DNA from: Pseudomonas sp. UBA5706
Lineage (GTDB): Bacteria > Pseudomonadota > Gammaproteobacteria > Pseudomonadales > Pseudomonadaceae
DNA length: 64,000 bases
Reading direction: 5' to 3'
NCBI RefSeq assembly: GCF_002419965.1
Contig: NZ_DIHC01000002.1
Coordinates: forward strand, 99,574-163,573
A model generated the notes under the pieces. It had not been told where the DNA came from. It searched no databases and saw nothing but the letters and a program-made list of their open reading frames with translations. This document shows positions 9,172 through 18,086 of this stretch, one piece after another. How positions within the stretch are numbered: position 1 is the stretch's first letter; each line of letters begins with the position of its first letter. Both the position numbers and the translations under genes were made by a program.

Positions 9172-9558
9172 CAACCACCCCTCGTCACGCATCATTCAAA
9201 CCAGCCACGGCAACAGCCACACAACAATCGCCAAGGGTGCATCAACTCCACTCGGACGGACGTCGAAACTTTTATTCACTGGGGTAAAAAGGCAGCACGT
9301 CAACGCGATGACGTCAAATACCGGGCGAGTATCTTTCAAAATCCGTCCGCCCGCCAGCAGACTCTACGCCCTGATTAGAATAATAGAAGCGAGCAGGGTG
9401 AAATGTGCTGGGATAGACACTGAAAACTCGATTCCATCGCATTAGCGGCGGAAAATCCGACCAAGTGCAGGTGAAGCCATCCGTTAAGGGATGGCAGAGT
9501 GATGGGTTGGTCCCGTCGGCTGCCTTATACTCCGATCAATTAGAAAGTGGAGTGCCAT
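9172..9558. other. Divergent intergenic region, DUF1631 / nadC
   Basis: About 387 bp without a gene. It must hold both promoters. TATACT at 9526-9531 is a possible nadC -10 box, but no good -35 box fits it. A TGACGTCA palindrome lies near 9310-9325. Nothing else is recognisable. Confidence 0.4.
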
Positions 9559-10407
9559 ATGCCGAATCTACATCTCGCCTCACTGACCGCCGAAATCGAA
9601 GCCAATGTGCGTCGCGCATTGCTTGAAGACGTGGGCACCGGCGACATCACCGCGCAGCTGATCCCCGCCGAGCGCCTGGCCAAAGCGACCGTGATCTCCC
9701 GCGACGAGGCGGTAATCGCCGGAACGGCTTGGGTAGATGGCGTTTTCCGTCAATTGGACCCGCGCGTTGCGGTGCATTGGCAAGTTGCCGACGGCGAGCG
9801 GGTCAAACCCAATCAACCCCTGTTTCACCTCGAAGGCCCGGCGCGTTCACTGCTAACGGGTGAGCGCAGCGCACTCAACTTCCTGCAACTGCTCTCAGGC
9901 GTTGCTACCCGCTCCCAGCACTACGCCGACAGGGTCGCTGACACCCAGGTCAAACTGCTCGACACGCGTAAAACCCTGCCCGGCCTGCGGCTGGCTCAGA
10001 AATACGCCGTCACCTGCGGCGGCTGCCACAACCACCGCATCGGCCTGTTCGACGCCTTCTTGATCAAGGAAAACCACATCGCTGCTTGTGGCGGCATCGT
10101 CGAAGCCATTACCGCCGCCCACAAGATCGCCCCCGGCAAACCCGTGGAAATCGAAGTCGAAAACCTCGCCGAACTCAAACAGGCGCTCGGCGGCGGCGCC
10201 GACATCATCATGCTCGACGAACTCAGCCTCGACGACATGCGCCACGCCGTGCACCTCACCGCGGGCCGCGCCAAACTTGAGGCCAGCGGCGGCGTGACGG
10301 ATGCAACCTTGCGCAGCATTGCCGAGACAGGGGTGGACTACATTTCGATTGGTACGCTGACCAAGGACGTGAAGGCGGTGGATTTGTCGATGCGGTTGAG
10401 TGTTTGA
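9559..10407 (+). CDS. nadC: Nicotinate-nucleotide pyrophosphorylase (quinolinate phosphoribosyltransferase)
   Basis: 282 aa enzyme of de novo NAD synthesis: quinolinate plus PRPP gives nicotinate mononucleotide, CO2 and PPi. Diagnostic motifs are [12 protein letters not shown] near the N-terminus, [11 protein letters not shown] (PRPP/quinolinate site), [20 protein letters not shown], and the C-terminal EASGGV and [13 protein letters not shown] at 9547 is in frame, but GGAG at 9549-9552 fits the ATG at 9559, which also gives the usual family length. It is monocistronic on this strand. Confidence 0.96.
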   Translation: MPNLHLASLTAEIEANVRRALLEDVGTGDITAQLIPAERLAKATVISRDEAVIAGTAWVDGVFRQLDPRVAVHWQVADGERVKPNQPLFHLEGPARSLLTGERSALNFLQLLSGVATRSQHYADRVADTQVKLLDTRKTLPGLRLAQKYAVTCGGCHNHRIGLFDAFLIKENHIAACGGIVEAITAAHKIAPGKPVEIEVENLAELKQALGGGADIIMLDELSLDDMRHAVHLTAGRAKLEASGGVTDATLRSIAETGVDYISIGTLTKDVKAVDLSMRLSV

Positions 10408-10708
10408 CCCCACCTTCGGCCGGTAAGAAGTCGCCCGCCCGCCACCGTTAGCCATTTCACGCCAGCGGCTGCGCAGCACAGAAAGGGCCGCAGCCCTCAC
10501 GGTGCAGCCAGGCCAGCCATTGCCGATTGCCGGTGCGCTCTGCAGTCGCACAGCGTGCTGACGGCGCTTGTTTGCACAGACGGGTCGCCAGTCGCAACGG
10601 GCTAAATCGAACAATCCGGGCCGTGCTGTCTGGTTTCCGCTTCCTACCCGGCGGCGGCGCTCATCTAAGCTGGTCGTTCACCACAATGCGCGCATGGGAG
10701 AAAACGAG
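10408..10708. other. Intergenic region after nadC
   Basis: About 300 bp between nadC and the hydrolase. It is GC-rich with short inverted motifs (CAGCGGCTGCGCAGC near 10462). I see no convincing promoter, RNA or gene. An open frame runs into the hydrolase from 10568 but lacks a ribosome-binding site. Confidence 0.35.
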
Positions 10709-11440
10709 ATGGCAGACCTGATTTTGCTCCACGGCGGCAACCACGGCTCCTGGTGCTGGGCGCCGCTGCTGGACGAACTGGCCATGGACAAGGCGCGGTT
10801 TGAGCGCATCATCACCCTCGACATGCCAGGCTGCGGCAATAAACGTGGTCGCGACAATTCGCAACTAAACCTGGCGGCAGTGGCAAAAGAACTCAACGAC
10901 GACCTGCGCAATGCAGGCGTCACGCAGAGCATTCTGCTGGGTCACTCGATTGCTGGCGTCCTCTTGCCAATGATGGCGGTCGAAGATCCGTCGCTCTATT
11001 CGCAACTGATCTATCTGGCGACCTCGCTACCCGCTGAGGGGCAGACCATCATGGAGATGCTGGGCACCGGCCTGCACGGCGAAGACCCCGAGCATGTTGG
11101 TTATCCCATTGACCCTGTTACGAACTCGCCGGAAGCACTCAGCACTGCTATGTTCGGCCAAGACCTGAACGAAACCCAATTGACCTGGTTGCTGAGCGAA
11201 GTGGCCCAAGACAGCACGCCGCCGGCAGTCGCACTGGAACCCGCCACTCGCACTGGTTACCAAGGCTTGGTGCCCGCAACCTACATCCTCACTCAGCGCG
11301 ACAACATCCTCCCGCCGCTCTGGCAACGACGCTTTGCCGAACGGGCCGGGGCTGAACGCATTATTGAAATCGATACGCCACACGAGCCTTTCGTTTCGCA
11401 TCCGGTGCTACTGGCCGAGGTGTTGCGGGGGTTGAGCTAG
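10709..11440 (+). CDS. Alpha/beta hydrolase (esterase-like)
   Basis: 243 aa cytosolic alpha/beta-hydrolase fold protein. It opens with ADLILLHGGNHGSWCW, the oxyanion-hole HGG type. The nucleophile elbow is LLGHSIAGVL, the acid is in ILTQRDNILPP, and the catalytic His is in IDTPHEPFVSHP. The pattern resembles the small methylesterase/hydroxynitrile-lyase-like group. The substrate is unknown. GGGAG eight bases upstream supports the ATG at 10709. It lies between nadC and the tRNA-Thr/pilA locus, where I do not expect a gene, so it may be lineage-specific. Confidence 0.85.
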   Translation: MADLILLHGGNHGSWCWAPLLDELAMDKARFERIITLDMPGCGNKRGRDNSQLNLAAVAKELNDDLRNAGVTQSILLGHSIAGVLLPMMAVEDPSLYSQLIYLATSLPAEGQTIMEMLGTGLHGEDPEHVGYPIDPVTNSPEALSTAMFGQDLNETQLTWLLSEVAQDSTPPAVALEPATRTGYQGLVPATYILTQRDNILPPLWQRRFAERAGAERIIEIDTPHEPFVSHPVLLAEVLRGLS

Positions 11441-11557
11441 GGGCTGTTGCCCTCTGTCTTGCGGGTACGGTGCGAGCGTGTGTTGGGAGGAGGCCGGATG
11501 TCGGCTGCCGCGACAGGTTTGCGCCACCGCCCATGCTCACCCCAATCCTTCGAAACG

Positions 11558-11587
11558 AAAAAGCCCGGTCTTAAAGACCGGGCTTTT
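11558..11587. terminator. Bidirectional intrinsic terminator
   Basis: Perfect hairpin AAGCCCGGTC/GACCGGGCTT flanked by A and T runs on both sides. It can end the tRNA-Thr transcript (minus) and the hydrolase transcript (plus). Confidence 0.9.
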
Positions 11588-11595
11588 TGGTTTGC

Positions 11596-11671
11596 TGGTG
11601 CCGAAAATAGGAATCGAACCTACGACCTTCGCGTTACGAGTGCGCTGCTCTACCGACTGAGCTATTTCGGC
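11596..11671 (-). tRNA. tRNA-Thr (anticodon CGT)
   Basis: 76-nt cloverleaf including an encoded CCA end. The acceptor GCCGAAA pairs with TTTCGGC, the D-arm is AGCTCAGTCGGTAGAGC, the anticodon loop is CTCGTAA, and the T-arm contains GGTTCGATTCC. Its 5' end is only eight bases after the pilA stop on the same strand, so it can be cotranscribed with pilA. A strong terminator follows at 11558-11587. Confidence 0.97.
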
Positions 11672-11679
11672 GATATCAC

Positions 11680-12117
11680 TTACGAGCCGGTGTTACCACT
11701 AGTAGTGCCTGCGGTACAGCCTTTGGGCAGATAGTCAGCCCCAACCGTGGAGGAACAGCTCCAACCACCTTCGGCCGCCCGCGTGAGAGTGATAGTGGTC
11801 CCCGATAGGGCTGGCGGTACGTTTTGCAAGGTGCAAACTATTGTGCCGGTGCCTGCGGTAGCTGTTCCACTGACAGCCAGCTTACAGTTGGCGGTCGTAT
11901 CATTTGTGATGCCGGAAAGAGCAAGCGTCGGAGTGGTACCTTGGTTGATGGCATCTTCATAGCCTGGCTTAAGCGCCGTTACCTCAGCAAGCCCAGCGGT
12001 TACTTTTGCCTTCGCTTGATATTTCGAATATGCCGGGATGGCGACTGCTGCCAAGATACCGATAATCGCAACAACGATCATCAGTTCAATCAGTGTGAAA
12101 CCCTTTTGTGCTTTCAT
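11680..12117 (-). CDS. pilA: Major type IV pilin PilA
   Basis: 145 aa prepilin. The six-residue leader MKAQKG is cut before [20 protein letters not shown], with Glu5 in place and the conserved hydrophobic alpha1-N stalk. The head has four cysteines, in NCKLAV, IVCTL, GWSCSS and PKGC. The last pair forms the D-region loop. PilD cuts and methylates the N-terminus and PilB polymerises the pilin. TTGGAG before the ATG fixes the start. It is transcribed away from pilB from a sigma-54 promoter at 12164-12179, with tRNA-Thr directly downstream. Confidence 0.96.
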   Translation of the reverse strand: MKAQKGFTLIELMIVVAIIGILAAVAIPAYSKYQAKAKVTAGLAEVTALKPGYEDAINQGTTPTLALSGITNDTTANCKLAVSGTATAGTGTIVCTLQNVPPALSGTTITLTRAAEGGWSCSSTVGADYLPKGCTAGTTSGNTGS

Positions 12118-12163
12118 TGTTCGCTCCAAAATCACGAATATAGTGTGAGGCCGTGCCGCCTGA

Positions 12164-12179
12164 TGCATCCTCTATGCCA
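12164..12179 (-). promoter_or_regulatory. Sigma-54 promoter of pilA
   Basis: Read on the minus strand, TGGCAT-AGAGG-ATGCA has the invariant -24 GG and -12 GC exactly ten bases apart. The predicted start near 12153 gives a leader of about 36 nt. RpoN with PilR drives pilA in P. aeruginosa, and pilSR is present in this window. Confidence 0.85.
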
Positions 12180-12249
12180 ACTCCTTCATCACATTTGCCT
12201 ACTCGCCAGAGCTTTCTTGACGCGGTCCCTTCCATAGCCAAGCAGAAAG

Positions 12250-12266
12250 TGACATTTAATGTCACC
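12250..12266. promoter_or_regulatory. 17-bp palindrome, candidate PilR enhancer site
   Basis: GTGACATT-T-AATGTCAC is a perfect inverted repeat centred about 105 bp upstream of the predicted pilA start. PilR in P. aeruginosa binds TGTC-containing repeats roughly 80-120 bp upstream of pilA. The assignment is inference from position and the TGTC core. The site also lies about 70 bp before pilB. Confidence 0.6.
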
Positions 12267-12337
12267 TCCGGCTCCTCCGATTGGCAGCACAGCCCGACTA
12301 CGCTATAAACCACACACTGTGTGCGTCTGGTGGTTTT

Positions 12338-14032
12338 ATGACTGATGTTGTCCTCTCCGGTTTGGCCAAACAACTTGTTGTGGCCAACCTGCTTGATCAA
12401 AAAGTAGCCAAACATGCCTACCAGCAGGCTAGACGTGACAAAGTTTCTTTGGTCAGCTACCTCGTACAAAACAAGCTGGTTAACAGCCTGGCGCTAGCCG
12501 AATTAGCGTCCGACCAGTTTGGTCTGGCCTTTCTTGACCTGAGCACTTTAGACAAGGACAGCCAACCAAAAGGGTTAGTGAGTGAAAAACTGGTCCGTCA
12601 GCACGCTGCACTGCCGTTGTGGCGTCGCGGCAATAAACTGTTCGTAGGTATCTCGGACCCGACCAATCATCAGGCAATTACGGATATACAGTTCAGCACT
12701 GGCTTGAATACCGAGGCCATTTTGGTCGAAGACGACAAGCTGAGTGTGGCCATTGACAGAATGTTCGATACCCACGGCGGGCTCAGCGAGATGGCTGATG
12801 TCGACCTCAGTCTTGAGATCGAAGCCGTAACCGCAAATCACGAAGCGACACTGGATGAGGTCGATTCCGAAGACGCTCCGGTGGTCCGCTTTGTTAACAA
12901 AATGCTGATGGATGCCATTCGCCTTGGCTCCTCCGACCTGCACTTCGAACCCTATGAAAAAACCTTTCGGGTTCGCCTGCGTACGGACGGCATTCTCCAC
13001 GAAGTTGCCAAACCGCCTACTCAACTGGCGGGGCGTATCGCTGCGCGGCTCAAGGTCATGGCAGGGCTGGATATCTCTGAACGACGCAAACCTCAGGACG
13101 GCCGGATCAAGCTGCGTATTTCCAAGACGCGCGCGATTGATTTCCGCGTCAATACGCTCCCTACGTTATGGGGCGAAAAAATTGTCATGCGGATCCTTGA
13201 TCCCGCCAGTGCACAGATGGGTATTGATGCTTTGGGTTATGAGCCTGAACAGAAAGAACTTTACCTGCAGGCGCTGCGTCAGCCGCAAGGCATGATTCTG
13301 GTTACAGGTCCTACCGGCTCCGGGAAAACGGTCTCCCTCTACACCGGTTTGAACATCCTGAATACCGTAGATATCAACATCTCAACCGCCGAAGATCCGG
13401 TGGAAATCAACCTCGAAGGCATTAACCAAGTTAACGTTAACCCGCGTCAAGGTATGGATTTCTCTCAGGCACTGAGGGCATTCCTGCGCCAAGACCCGGA
13501 TGTCATTATGGTGGGTGAGATTCGCGACCTGGAGACGGCTGAGATCGCTATCAAGGCTTCTCAGACCGGGCACATGGTTTTGTCGACGTTGCACACCAAC
13601 AGTGCGGCCGAAACACTGACCCGGCTGCACCACATGGGCGTAGCGGCTTTCAACATTGCGACAGCAATCAACCTGATCATTGCCCAGCGTCTGGCACGTA
13701 AACTTTGCTCCAATTGCAAGAAGGAAATTGACATTCCTCGCGAAACTCTAATTGCAGAAGGGTTCCCGGCGGAGAAAATCGGCACCTTCAGACTGTACTC
13801 ACCGGTAGGTTGTGATCAGTGCAATGCTGGCTATAAAGGCAGAACCGGAATTTACGAAGTTGTGAAGACCACGCCTGAACTTGAACGCATCATCATGGAA
13901 GAAGGCAACTCCATTGAGATTTCTGCGCAGATGCGCAAAGACGGCTTTAATGACCTGCGCACTTCAGGGCTCATGAAAGCCATGCAAGGCGTGACCAGTC
14001 TTGAGGAAGTCAACCGGGTGACCAAGGACTAG
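12338..14032 (+). CDS. pilB: Type IV pilus extension ATPase PilB
   Basis: 564 aa hexameric cytoplasmic motor powering pilus assembly. The N-terminal MshEN/GSPII_E domain (about 1-160) precedes the ATPase core. Walker A is GPTGSGKT, Walker B is DPDVIMVGEIRDLETAEIA, and the His box is MVLSTLHTN. A tetracysteine zinc site is formed by CSNC and CDQC. The ATG at 12338 matches the known family N-terminus (MTDVVLSGLAKQL). An upstream in-frame TTG is less likely. It heads pilBCD, two bases before pilC. Confidence 0.96.
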   Translation: MTDVVLSGLAKQLVVANLLDQKVAKHAYQQARRDKVSLVSYLVQNKLVNSLALAELASDQFGLAFLDLSTLDKDSQPKGLVSEKLVRQHAALPLWRRGNKLFVGISDPTNHQAITDIQFSTGLNTEAILVEDDKLSVAIDRMFDTHGGLSEMADVDLSLEIEAVTANHEATLDEVDSEDAPVVRFVNKMLMDAIRLGSSDLHFEPYEKTFRVRLRTDGILHEVAKPPTQLAGRIAARLKVMAGLDISERRKPQDGRIKLRISKTRAIDFRVNTLPTLWGEKIVMRILDPASAQMGIDALGYEPEQKELYLQALRQPQGMILVTGPTGSGKTVSLYTGLNILNTVDINISTAEDPVEINLEGINQVNVNPRQGMDFSQALRAFLRQDPDVIMVGEIRDLETAEIAIKASQTGHMVLSTLHTNSAAETLTRLHHMGVAAFNIATAINLIIAQRLARKLCSNCKKEIDIPRETLIAEGFPAEKIGTFRLYSPVGCDQCNAGYKGRTGIYEVVKTTPELERIIMEEGNSIEISAQMRKDGFNDLRTSGLMKAMQGVTSLEEVNRVTKD

Positions 14033-14034
14033 GC

Positions 14035-15267
14035 ATGGCAACCAAAGCAAAAAAAACCAAGGTGGCCAAACCTGTTGTATACGCTTGGGAAGGTGTAGAC
14101 AAAAAAGGCGCCAAAGTGACCGGCGAGTTACCCGGACACAATCCTGCCTTGATCAAAGCACAGTTGCGTAAGCAAGGCATCAACCCGCTCAAGATCCGCA
14201 AAAAGTCGGTGTCCATTTTCAGCGCGGGCAAAAAAATAAAGCCGCTGGATATCGCTTTTTTCTCGCGGCAGATGGCGACCATGATGAAAGCAGGGGTTCC
14301 ACTGCTGCAATCCTTCGACATTATTAGCGAAGGCTCCGCCAATCCGAACATGCGCAAGCTCGTCGACGACATAAAGCACGAGGTGGCTGCCGGGCACAGC
14401 TTCGCGACTGCCCTGCGACAAAAGCCTCAGTATTTTGATGACTTGTTTTGCAATCTGGTCGACGCTGGCGAACAAGCCGGGGCGCTGGAATCCCTCTTGG
14501 ACAGGGTCGCTACCTACAAGGAAAAAACCGAGTCGCTGAAAGCGAAAATCAAGAAAGCGATGACATATCCAATCGCCGTAGTGATCGTTGCGTTCATTGT
14601 GAGCGGTATTTTGCTGATCAAGGTGGTTCCTCAGTTCCAGCAGCTCTTTGCCGGATTTGGCGCAGATTTACCGGCTTTCACTGTCATGGTTATCGGCCTT
14701 TCTCAAGTGCTGCAGGATTACTGGCTCATTTTGTTGATTGTGGTTTTCTTGATCGTTGTGGGGTTCAGGCATGCACGTAAGACGTCCGAAAAGTTCAGAA
14801 ATGGGCTTGATCGTACGCTGCTTAAACTCCCGATCATCGGGCAATTACTCTATAAGTCAGCCGTTGCTCGATATGCCCGCACATTGGCAACGACGTTCGC
14901 TGCAGGGGTGCCTTTGGTGGAGGCTCTGGATTCCGTTTCAGGAGCCACGGGGAATATTGTTTTCAGGAATGCGGTAAATAAGGTAAAGCAGGATGTCTCC
15001 ACGGGCATGCAGCTGAATTTCTCTATGCGCAGTACGGGCGTCTTCCCCACACTTGCTGTGCAGATGACTGCCATCGGTGAAGAGTCCGGGGCTCTGGACT
15101 CCATGCTCGACAAAGTGGCGACGTATTACGAGGAAGAGGTCGACAACATGGTAGACAGCCTCACCAGCCTCATGGAACCTATGATCATGGCGGTATTGGG
15201 CGTCATCGTCGGTGGCCTCGTCATTGCCATGTACCTCCCCATCTTCCAGCTCGGAAACGTCGTCTAA
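14035..15267 (+). CDS. pilC: Type IV pilus inner-membrane platform protein PilC
   Basis: 410 aa platform protein of the GspF family, joining PilB to the pilin pool. Two homologous cytoplasmic GspF domains contain FSRQMATMMKAGVPLLQSFD and YARTLATTFAAGVPLVEALD. Each is followed by membrane segments (about 180-205, 225-250 and 385-405). The Lys-rich N-terminus is typical. It starts two bases after the pilB stop, so coupling is likely. Confidence 0.96.
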   Translation: MATKAKKTKVAKPVVYAWEGVDKKGAKVTGELPGHNPALIKAQLRKQGINPLKIRKKSVSIFSAGKKIKPLDIAFFSRQMATMMKAGVPLLQSFDIISEGSANPNMRKLVDDIKHEVAAGHSFATALRQKPQYFDDLFCNLVDAGEQAGALESLLDRVATYKEKTESLKAKIKKAMTYPIAVVIVAFIVSGILLIKVVPQFQQLFAGFGADLPAFTVMVIGLSQVLQDYWLILLIVVFLIVVGFRHARKTSEKFRNGLDRTLLKLPIIGQLLYKSAVARYARTLATTFAAGVPLVEALDSVSGATGNIVFRNAVNKVKQDVSTGMQLNFSMRSTGVFPTLAVQMTAIGEESGALDSMLDKVATYYEEEVDNMVDSLTSLMEPMIMAVLGVIVGGLVIAMYLPIFQLGNVV

Positions 15268-15269
15268 CC

Positions 15270-16142
15270 ATGTCCCTCCTCGACCTCCTGGCCAGCTCCC
15301 CGCTGGCCTTCGTTTTATGCACCTTCGTTTTGGGCCTTCTCGTCGGCAGCTTTCTCAACGTCGTTATCTATCGCCTCCCGAAAATGATGTTCCGTGACTG
15401 GAAAATCCAGGCGCGGGAAGTGCTGGGACTGCCGTCAGAACCGGAAAGCGAAACCTTCAACCTGATTCTCCCCCACTCGCGCTGTCCACATTGCTCGCAC
15501 AAGATTCGCCCATGGGAAAACCTGCCAGTGATCAGTTACCTGTTCCTGGGCGGTAAGTGCTCCAGTTGCAAGGCTCCCATCAGCAAGCGCTACCCACTGG
15601 TGGAGCTGGCGTGTGGGGTGTTGTCTGGCTTCGTGGCCTGGCATTTTGGCTTTGGTTGGGAAGCGGCGGCGGTGTTGGTGTTGAGTTGGGGGTTGTTGTC
15701 GATGAGCTTGATTGATGCCGACCACCAACTGTTGCCGGATGCGATTGTGTTGCCGTTGTTGTGGCTGGGCTTGATCGTTAATTCGTTCGGGTTGTTCGCT
15801 TCGTTGACTGACGCGTTGTGGGGTGCAGTGTCAGGGTATCTGGTGCTGTGGGCGGTGTTTTGGCTGTTCAAGCTGGTGACCGGCAAGGAAGGCATGGGCT
15901 ATGGCGATTTCAAGTTGCTGGCGATGCTCGGCGCGTGGGGTGGCTGGCAGATTTTGCCGTTGACGATTTTGCTGTCGTCGATTGTCGGCGCGGTGTTGGG
16001 CCTGATTCTGTTGCGCTTGCGCAACGTCCAGACGAGTACGCCCATACCGTTCGGGCCTTATCTGGCCATTGCGGGGTGGATCGCATTGCTTTGGGGTGAT
16101 CAAATAACCACTTCGTATTTGCAGATCGCCGGTTTCAGATGA
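15270..16142 (+). CDS. pilD: Prepilin peptidase / N-methyltransferase PilD
   Basis: 290 aa polytopic aspartic protease that removes prepilin leaders and methylates the new N-terminus. It also serves type II secretion pseudopilins. The zinc-binding cytoplasmic loop has CPHC and CSSC. The catalytic aspartates are in [13 protein letters not shown] and [11 protein letters not shown]. It is separated from pilC by two bases and overlaps coaE by four. Substrates here include PilA and both minor-pilin sets. Confidence 0.96.
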   Translation: MSLLDLLASSPLAFVLCTFVLGLLVGSFLNVVIYRLPKMMFRDWKIQAREVLGLPSEPESETFNLILPHSRCPHCSHKIRPWENLPVISYLFLGGKCSSCKAPISKRYPLVELACGVLSGFVAWHFGFGWEAAAVLVLSWGLLSMSLIDADHQLLPDAIVLPLLWLGLIVNSFGLFASLTDALWGAVSGYLVLWAVFWLFKLVTGKEGMGYGDFKLLAMLGAWGGWQILPLTILLSSIVGAVLGLILLRLRNVQTSTPIPFGPYLAIAGWIALLWGDQITTSYLQIAGFR

Positions 16143-16759
16143 TTTTGTCCGCAGCAACACCCTGGATCCTTGGCCTGACTGGCGGCATTGGCAGTGGCAA
16201 AAGCGCGGCGGCGCAGTGCTTTGTCGAGCTGGGCGTGCATCTGGTGGACGCCGATAATGCTGCGCGCTGGGTGGTCGAGCCAGGACGTCCAGCCTTGGCG
16301 CAGATTGCCGAACACTTCGGTGCGCAGGTGCTGCAGGCAGACGGCACGCTGGACCGCGCAGCGCTGCGTGAGCTGATTTTCAAGGATCCCTCACAGCGCA
16401 CCTGGCTTGAAGCTTTGTTGCATCCACTGATTCGCGAGGAAATTCGCCAGTATCTGGCGCGCGCGGAGTCTTCTTACGCGATTCTGGTGTCGCCGTTATT
16501 GCTGGAGACTTCGCAGCACCAGACCGTGCAGCGGGTGCTGGTGATCGATGTGCCTGAAGCGGTACAGATCGAGCGCACGGTGCTGCGCGACAAGACCAAC
16601 GAGGAGCAGGTTCGCGCAATCCTCAAGGTGCAGGCCAGTCGTGCAGAACGTCTGAGCCGCGCTGATGACGTGATCGTCAATGATCGCGACCCGGCCTGGC
16701 TGAAAAGCGAAGTCGAACGACTGCATCACTTTTATCTAACTTTGCGTGGAGGCCAATGA
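16139..16759 (+). CDS. coaE: Dephospho-CoA kinase
   Basis: 206 aa P-loop kinase for the last step of CoA synthesis (dephospho-CoA plus ATP). Walker [15 protein letters not shown] is at about residues 10-23. [15 protein letters not shown] and VSPLLLET are family motifs, and [15 protein letters not shown] precedes the lid. It overlaps pilD and yacG by four bases each, giving a tightly coupled pilBCD-coaE-yacG operon. Confidence 0.96.
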   Translation: MILSAATPWILGLTGGIGSGKSAAAQCFVELGVHLVDADNAARWVVEPGRPALAQIAEHFGAQVLQADGTLDRAALRELIFKDPSQRTWLEALLHPLIREEIRQYLARAESSYAILVSPLLLETSQHQTVQRVLVIDVPEAVQIERTVLRDKTNEEQVRAILKVQASRAERLSRADDVIVNDRDPAWLKSEVERLHHFYLTLRGGQ

Positions 16760-16962
16760 TGAGCCAACCAATGACCGTCGATTGCCCAACCTGCGGAGCG
16801 CCGGTGGAATGGACGCCGGAGAGCAAATTCCGGCCGTTTTGTTCGGACCGCTGCAAGCTGATCGACCTCGGCGCCTGGGCGTCGGAGGAGCATGCGATTC
16901 CGGTGGCGCCGGACGCAGAAGACGAACTGTTTTCGGGCGAGTTCGATCCGCGGCAGCATTGA
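16756..16962 (+). CDS. yacG: DNA gyrase inhibitor YacG
   Basis: 68 aa zinc protein that binds GyrB and inhibits gyrase in E. coli. The four cysteine ligands are in [10 protein letters not shown] and [12 protein letters not shown] (Cx2C and Cx3C), and the acidic tail is typical. It is the last gene of the pilBCD-coaE operon and is followed by a REP-like inverted repeat. Confidence 0.95.
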   Translation: MMSQPMTVDCPTCGAPVEWTPESKFRPFCSDRCKLIDLGAWASEEHAIPVAPDAEDELFSGEFDPRQH

Positions 16963-17013
16963 TTCAAACCCATCAAACAGCACTGCGGAACAGCCTTCCC
17001 CCAAACGCTCCCT

Positions 17014-17070
17014 TTGCAGCAGCGCGGCTTGCCGGCTATCGCGATCTCAAGGACGCCGAGCTGCTACAGG
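17014..17070. repeat. REP-like inverted repeat
   Basis: GCAGCAGCGCGGCTTG on one arm and GCCGAGCTGCTAC on the other flank a GCTATCGCGATCTC core. It sits between yacG and the convergent 2-hydroxyacid dehydrogenase gene and may act as a transcription barrier. Confidence 0.6.
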
Positions 17071-17100
17071 GTCATGCTCAGAACCTCACACCTCATAATC

Positions 17101-18054
17101 TCAGGCCACGGCCCCGACCGGCTCCTTGCCTTCGAAAACGGCCGCCAGACTCGCCAGCACCATCTCGCCCATCCGCGTGCGGGTTTGCACGGTGGCGCTG
17201 GCGCGGTGGGGTTGCAGGGTGACGGTTTCCAGGTCAAACAACACTGGCGGCACATTCGGTTCATCGACGAATACGTCCAGTCCTGCTCCCGCAATCGCAC
17301 CTGACTGTAACGCAGCGATCAAGTCGGGTTCGTTGACCAGGCTGCCGCGTGCCACGTTGATCAGATACCCGTGCGCACCCAACGCTTCCAGCACCTTGGC
17401 ATCGATGATGCCTTTGGCTTTGTCCGCGGCAGCAGCGACGATCAGCGCGTCGCTCTGACGCGCCAGCTCCAGCAACTCACCAACAAAGGTGTACGGCACG
17501 TCGCTCATGGGGTTGAGGTCGGTGTAGCTGATCGGGCAACCGAAAGCAGCCGCGCGGGTGGCGACAGCCCGCCCTACCCGGCCCAGCCCGACGATGCCGA
17601 CACGCATGCCACTGAACTGACGCGCCAGTGGCAACGGCACCAAAGGTGTCGCGGTCTTAGCCCAGGCGCCGGAGCGCACGTAGCGATCACCGGTGCCCAG
17701 CCCGCGACAGGCCGAAATCAGCAGGCCGATGGCAAGGTCGGCGACGTCTTCGGTCAGTGCACCAATGGTGGCGGTGACGCGAATGCCACGGTCGCGCGCA
17801 TAGGCCAGATCCACGGCATCGGTGCCGACACCGTTAACCGCGATGACTTTCACATTCGGCAGTTGCTCCATCACTGCGCGGGTAATGCCGGTGTGCCCAC
17901 CGGTGATCACGCCCCGGATATTGGCGCCGTGCTCAGCCAGGTACGCAGCCTTGTCGCTCTGCTGGAAATAGGGCCGCACGGTGTACAGCGCGTTAAGTTG
18001 CGCGTTGATTTCAGGGATCAGGATGGGGCTCAGTTGCAGGATTTCAGCTTTCAT
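17101..18054 (-). CDS. D-isomer-specific 2-hydroxyacid dehydrogenase
   Basis: 317 aa NAD(P)-dependent oxidoreductase interconverting 2-hydroxy and 2-keto acids. The Rossmann motif is VGIVGLGRVGRAVATRAAAF, the catalytic Arg is in LINVARGSLVNE, Glu in VDEPNVP and the His in LQPHRASAT. Pattern and length fit glyoxylate/hydroxypyruvate-reductase types, but the substrate is unknown. The longer frame from 18090 lacks a ribosome-binding site. It is the last of three codirectional genes, with a gap of about 32 bp after the SDR gene. Confidence 0.87.
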   Translation of the reverse strand: MKAEILQLSPILIPEINAQLNALYTVRPYFQQSDKAAYLAEHGANIRGVITGGHTGITRAVMEQLPNVKVIAVNGVGTDAVDLAYARDRGIRVTATIGALTEDVADLAIGLLISACRGLGTGDRYVRSGAWAKTATPLVPLPLARQFSGMRVGIVGLGRVGRAVATRAAAFGCPISYTDLNPMSDVPYTFVGELLELARQSDALIVAAAADKAKGIIDAKVLEALGAHGYLINVARGSLVNEPDLIAALQSGAIAGAGLDVFVDEPNVPPVLFDLETVTLQPHRASATVQTRTRMGEMVLASLAAVFEGKEPVGAVA

Positions 18055-18086
18055 TGGCGTCTCGCTCGCGTCGAATTCGGTGAGTA

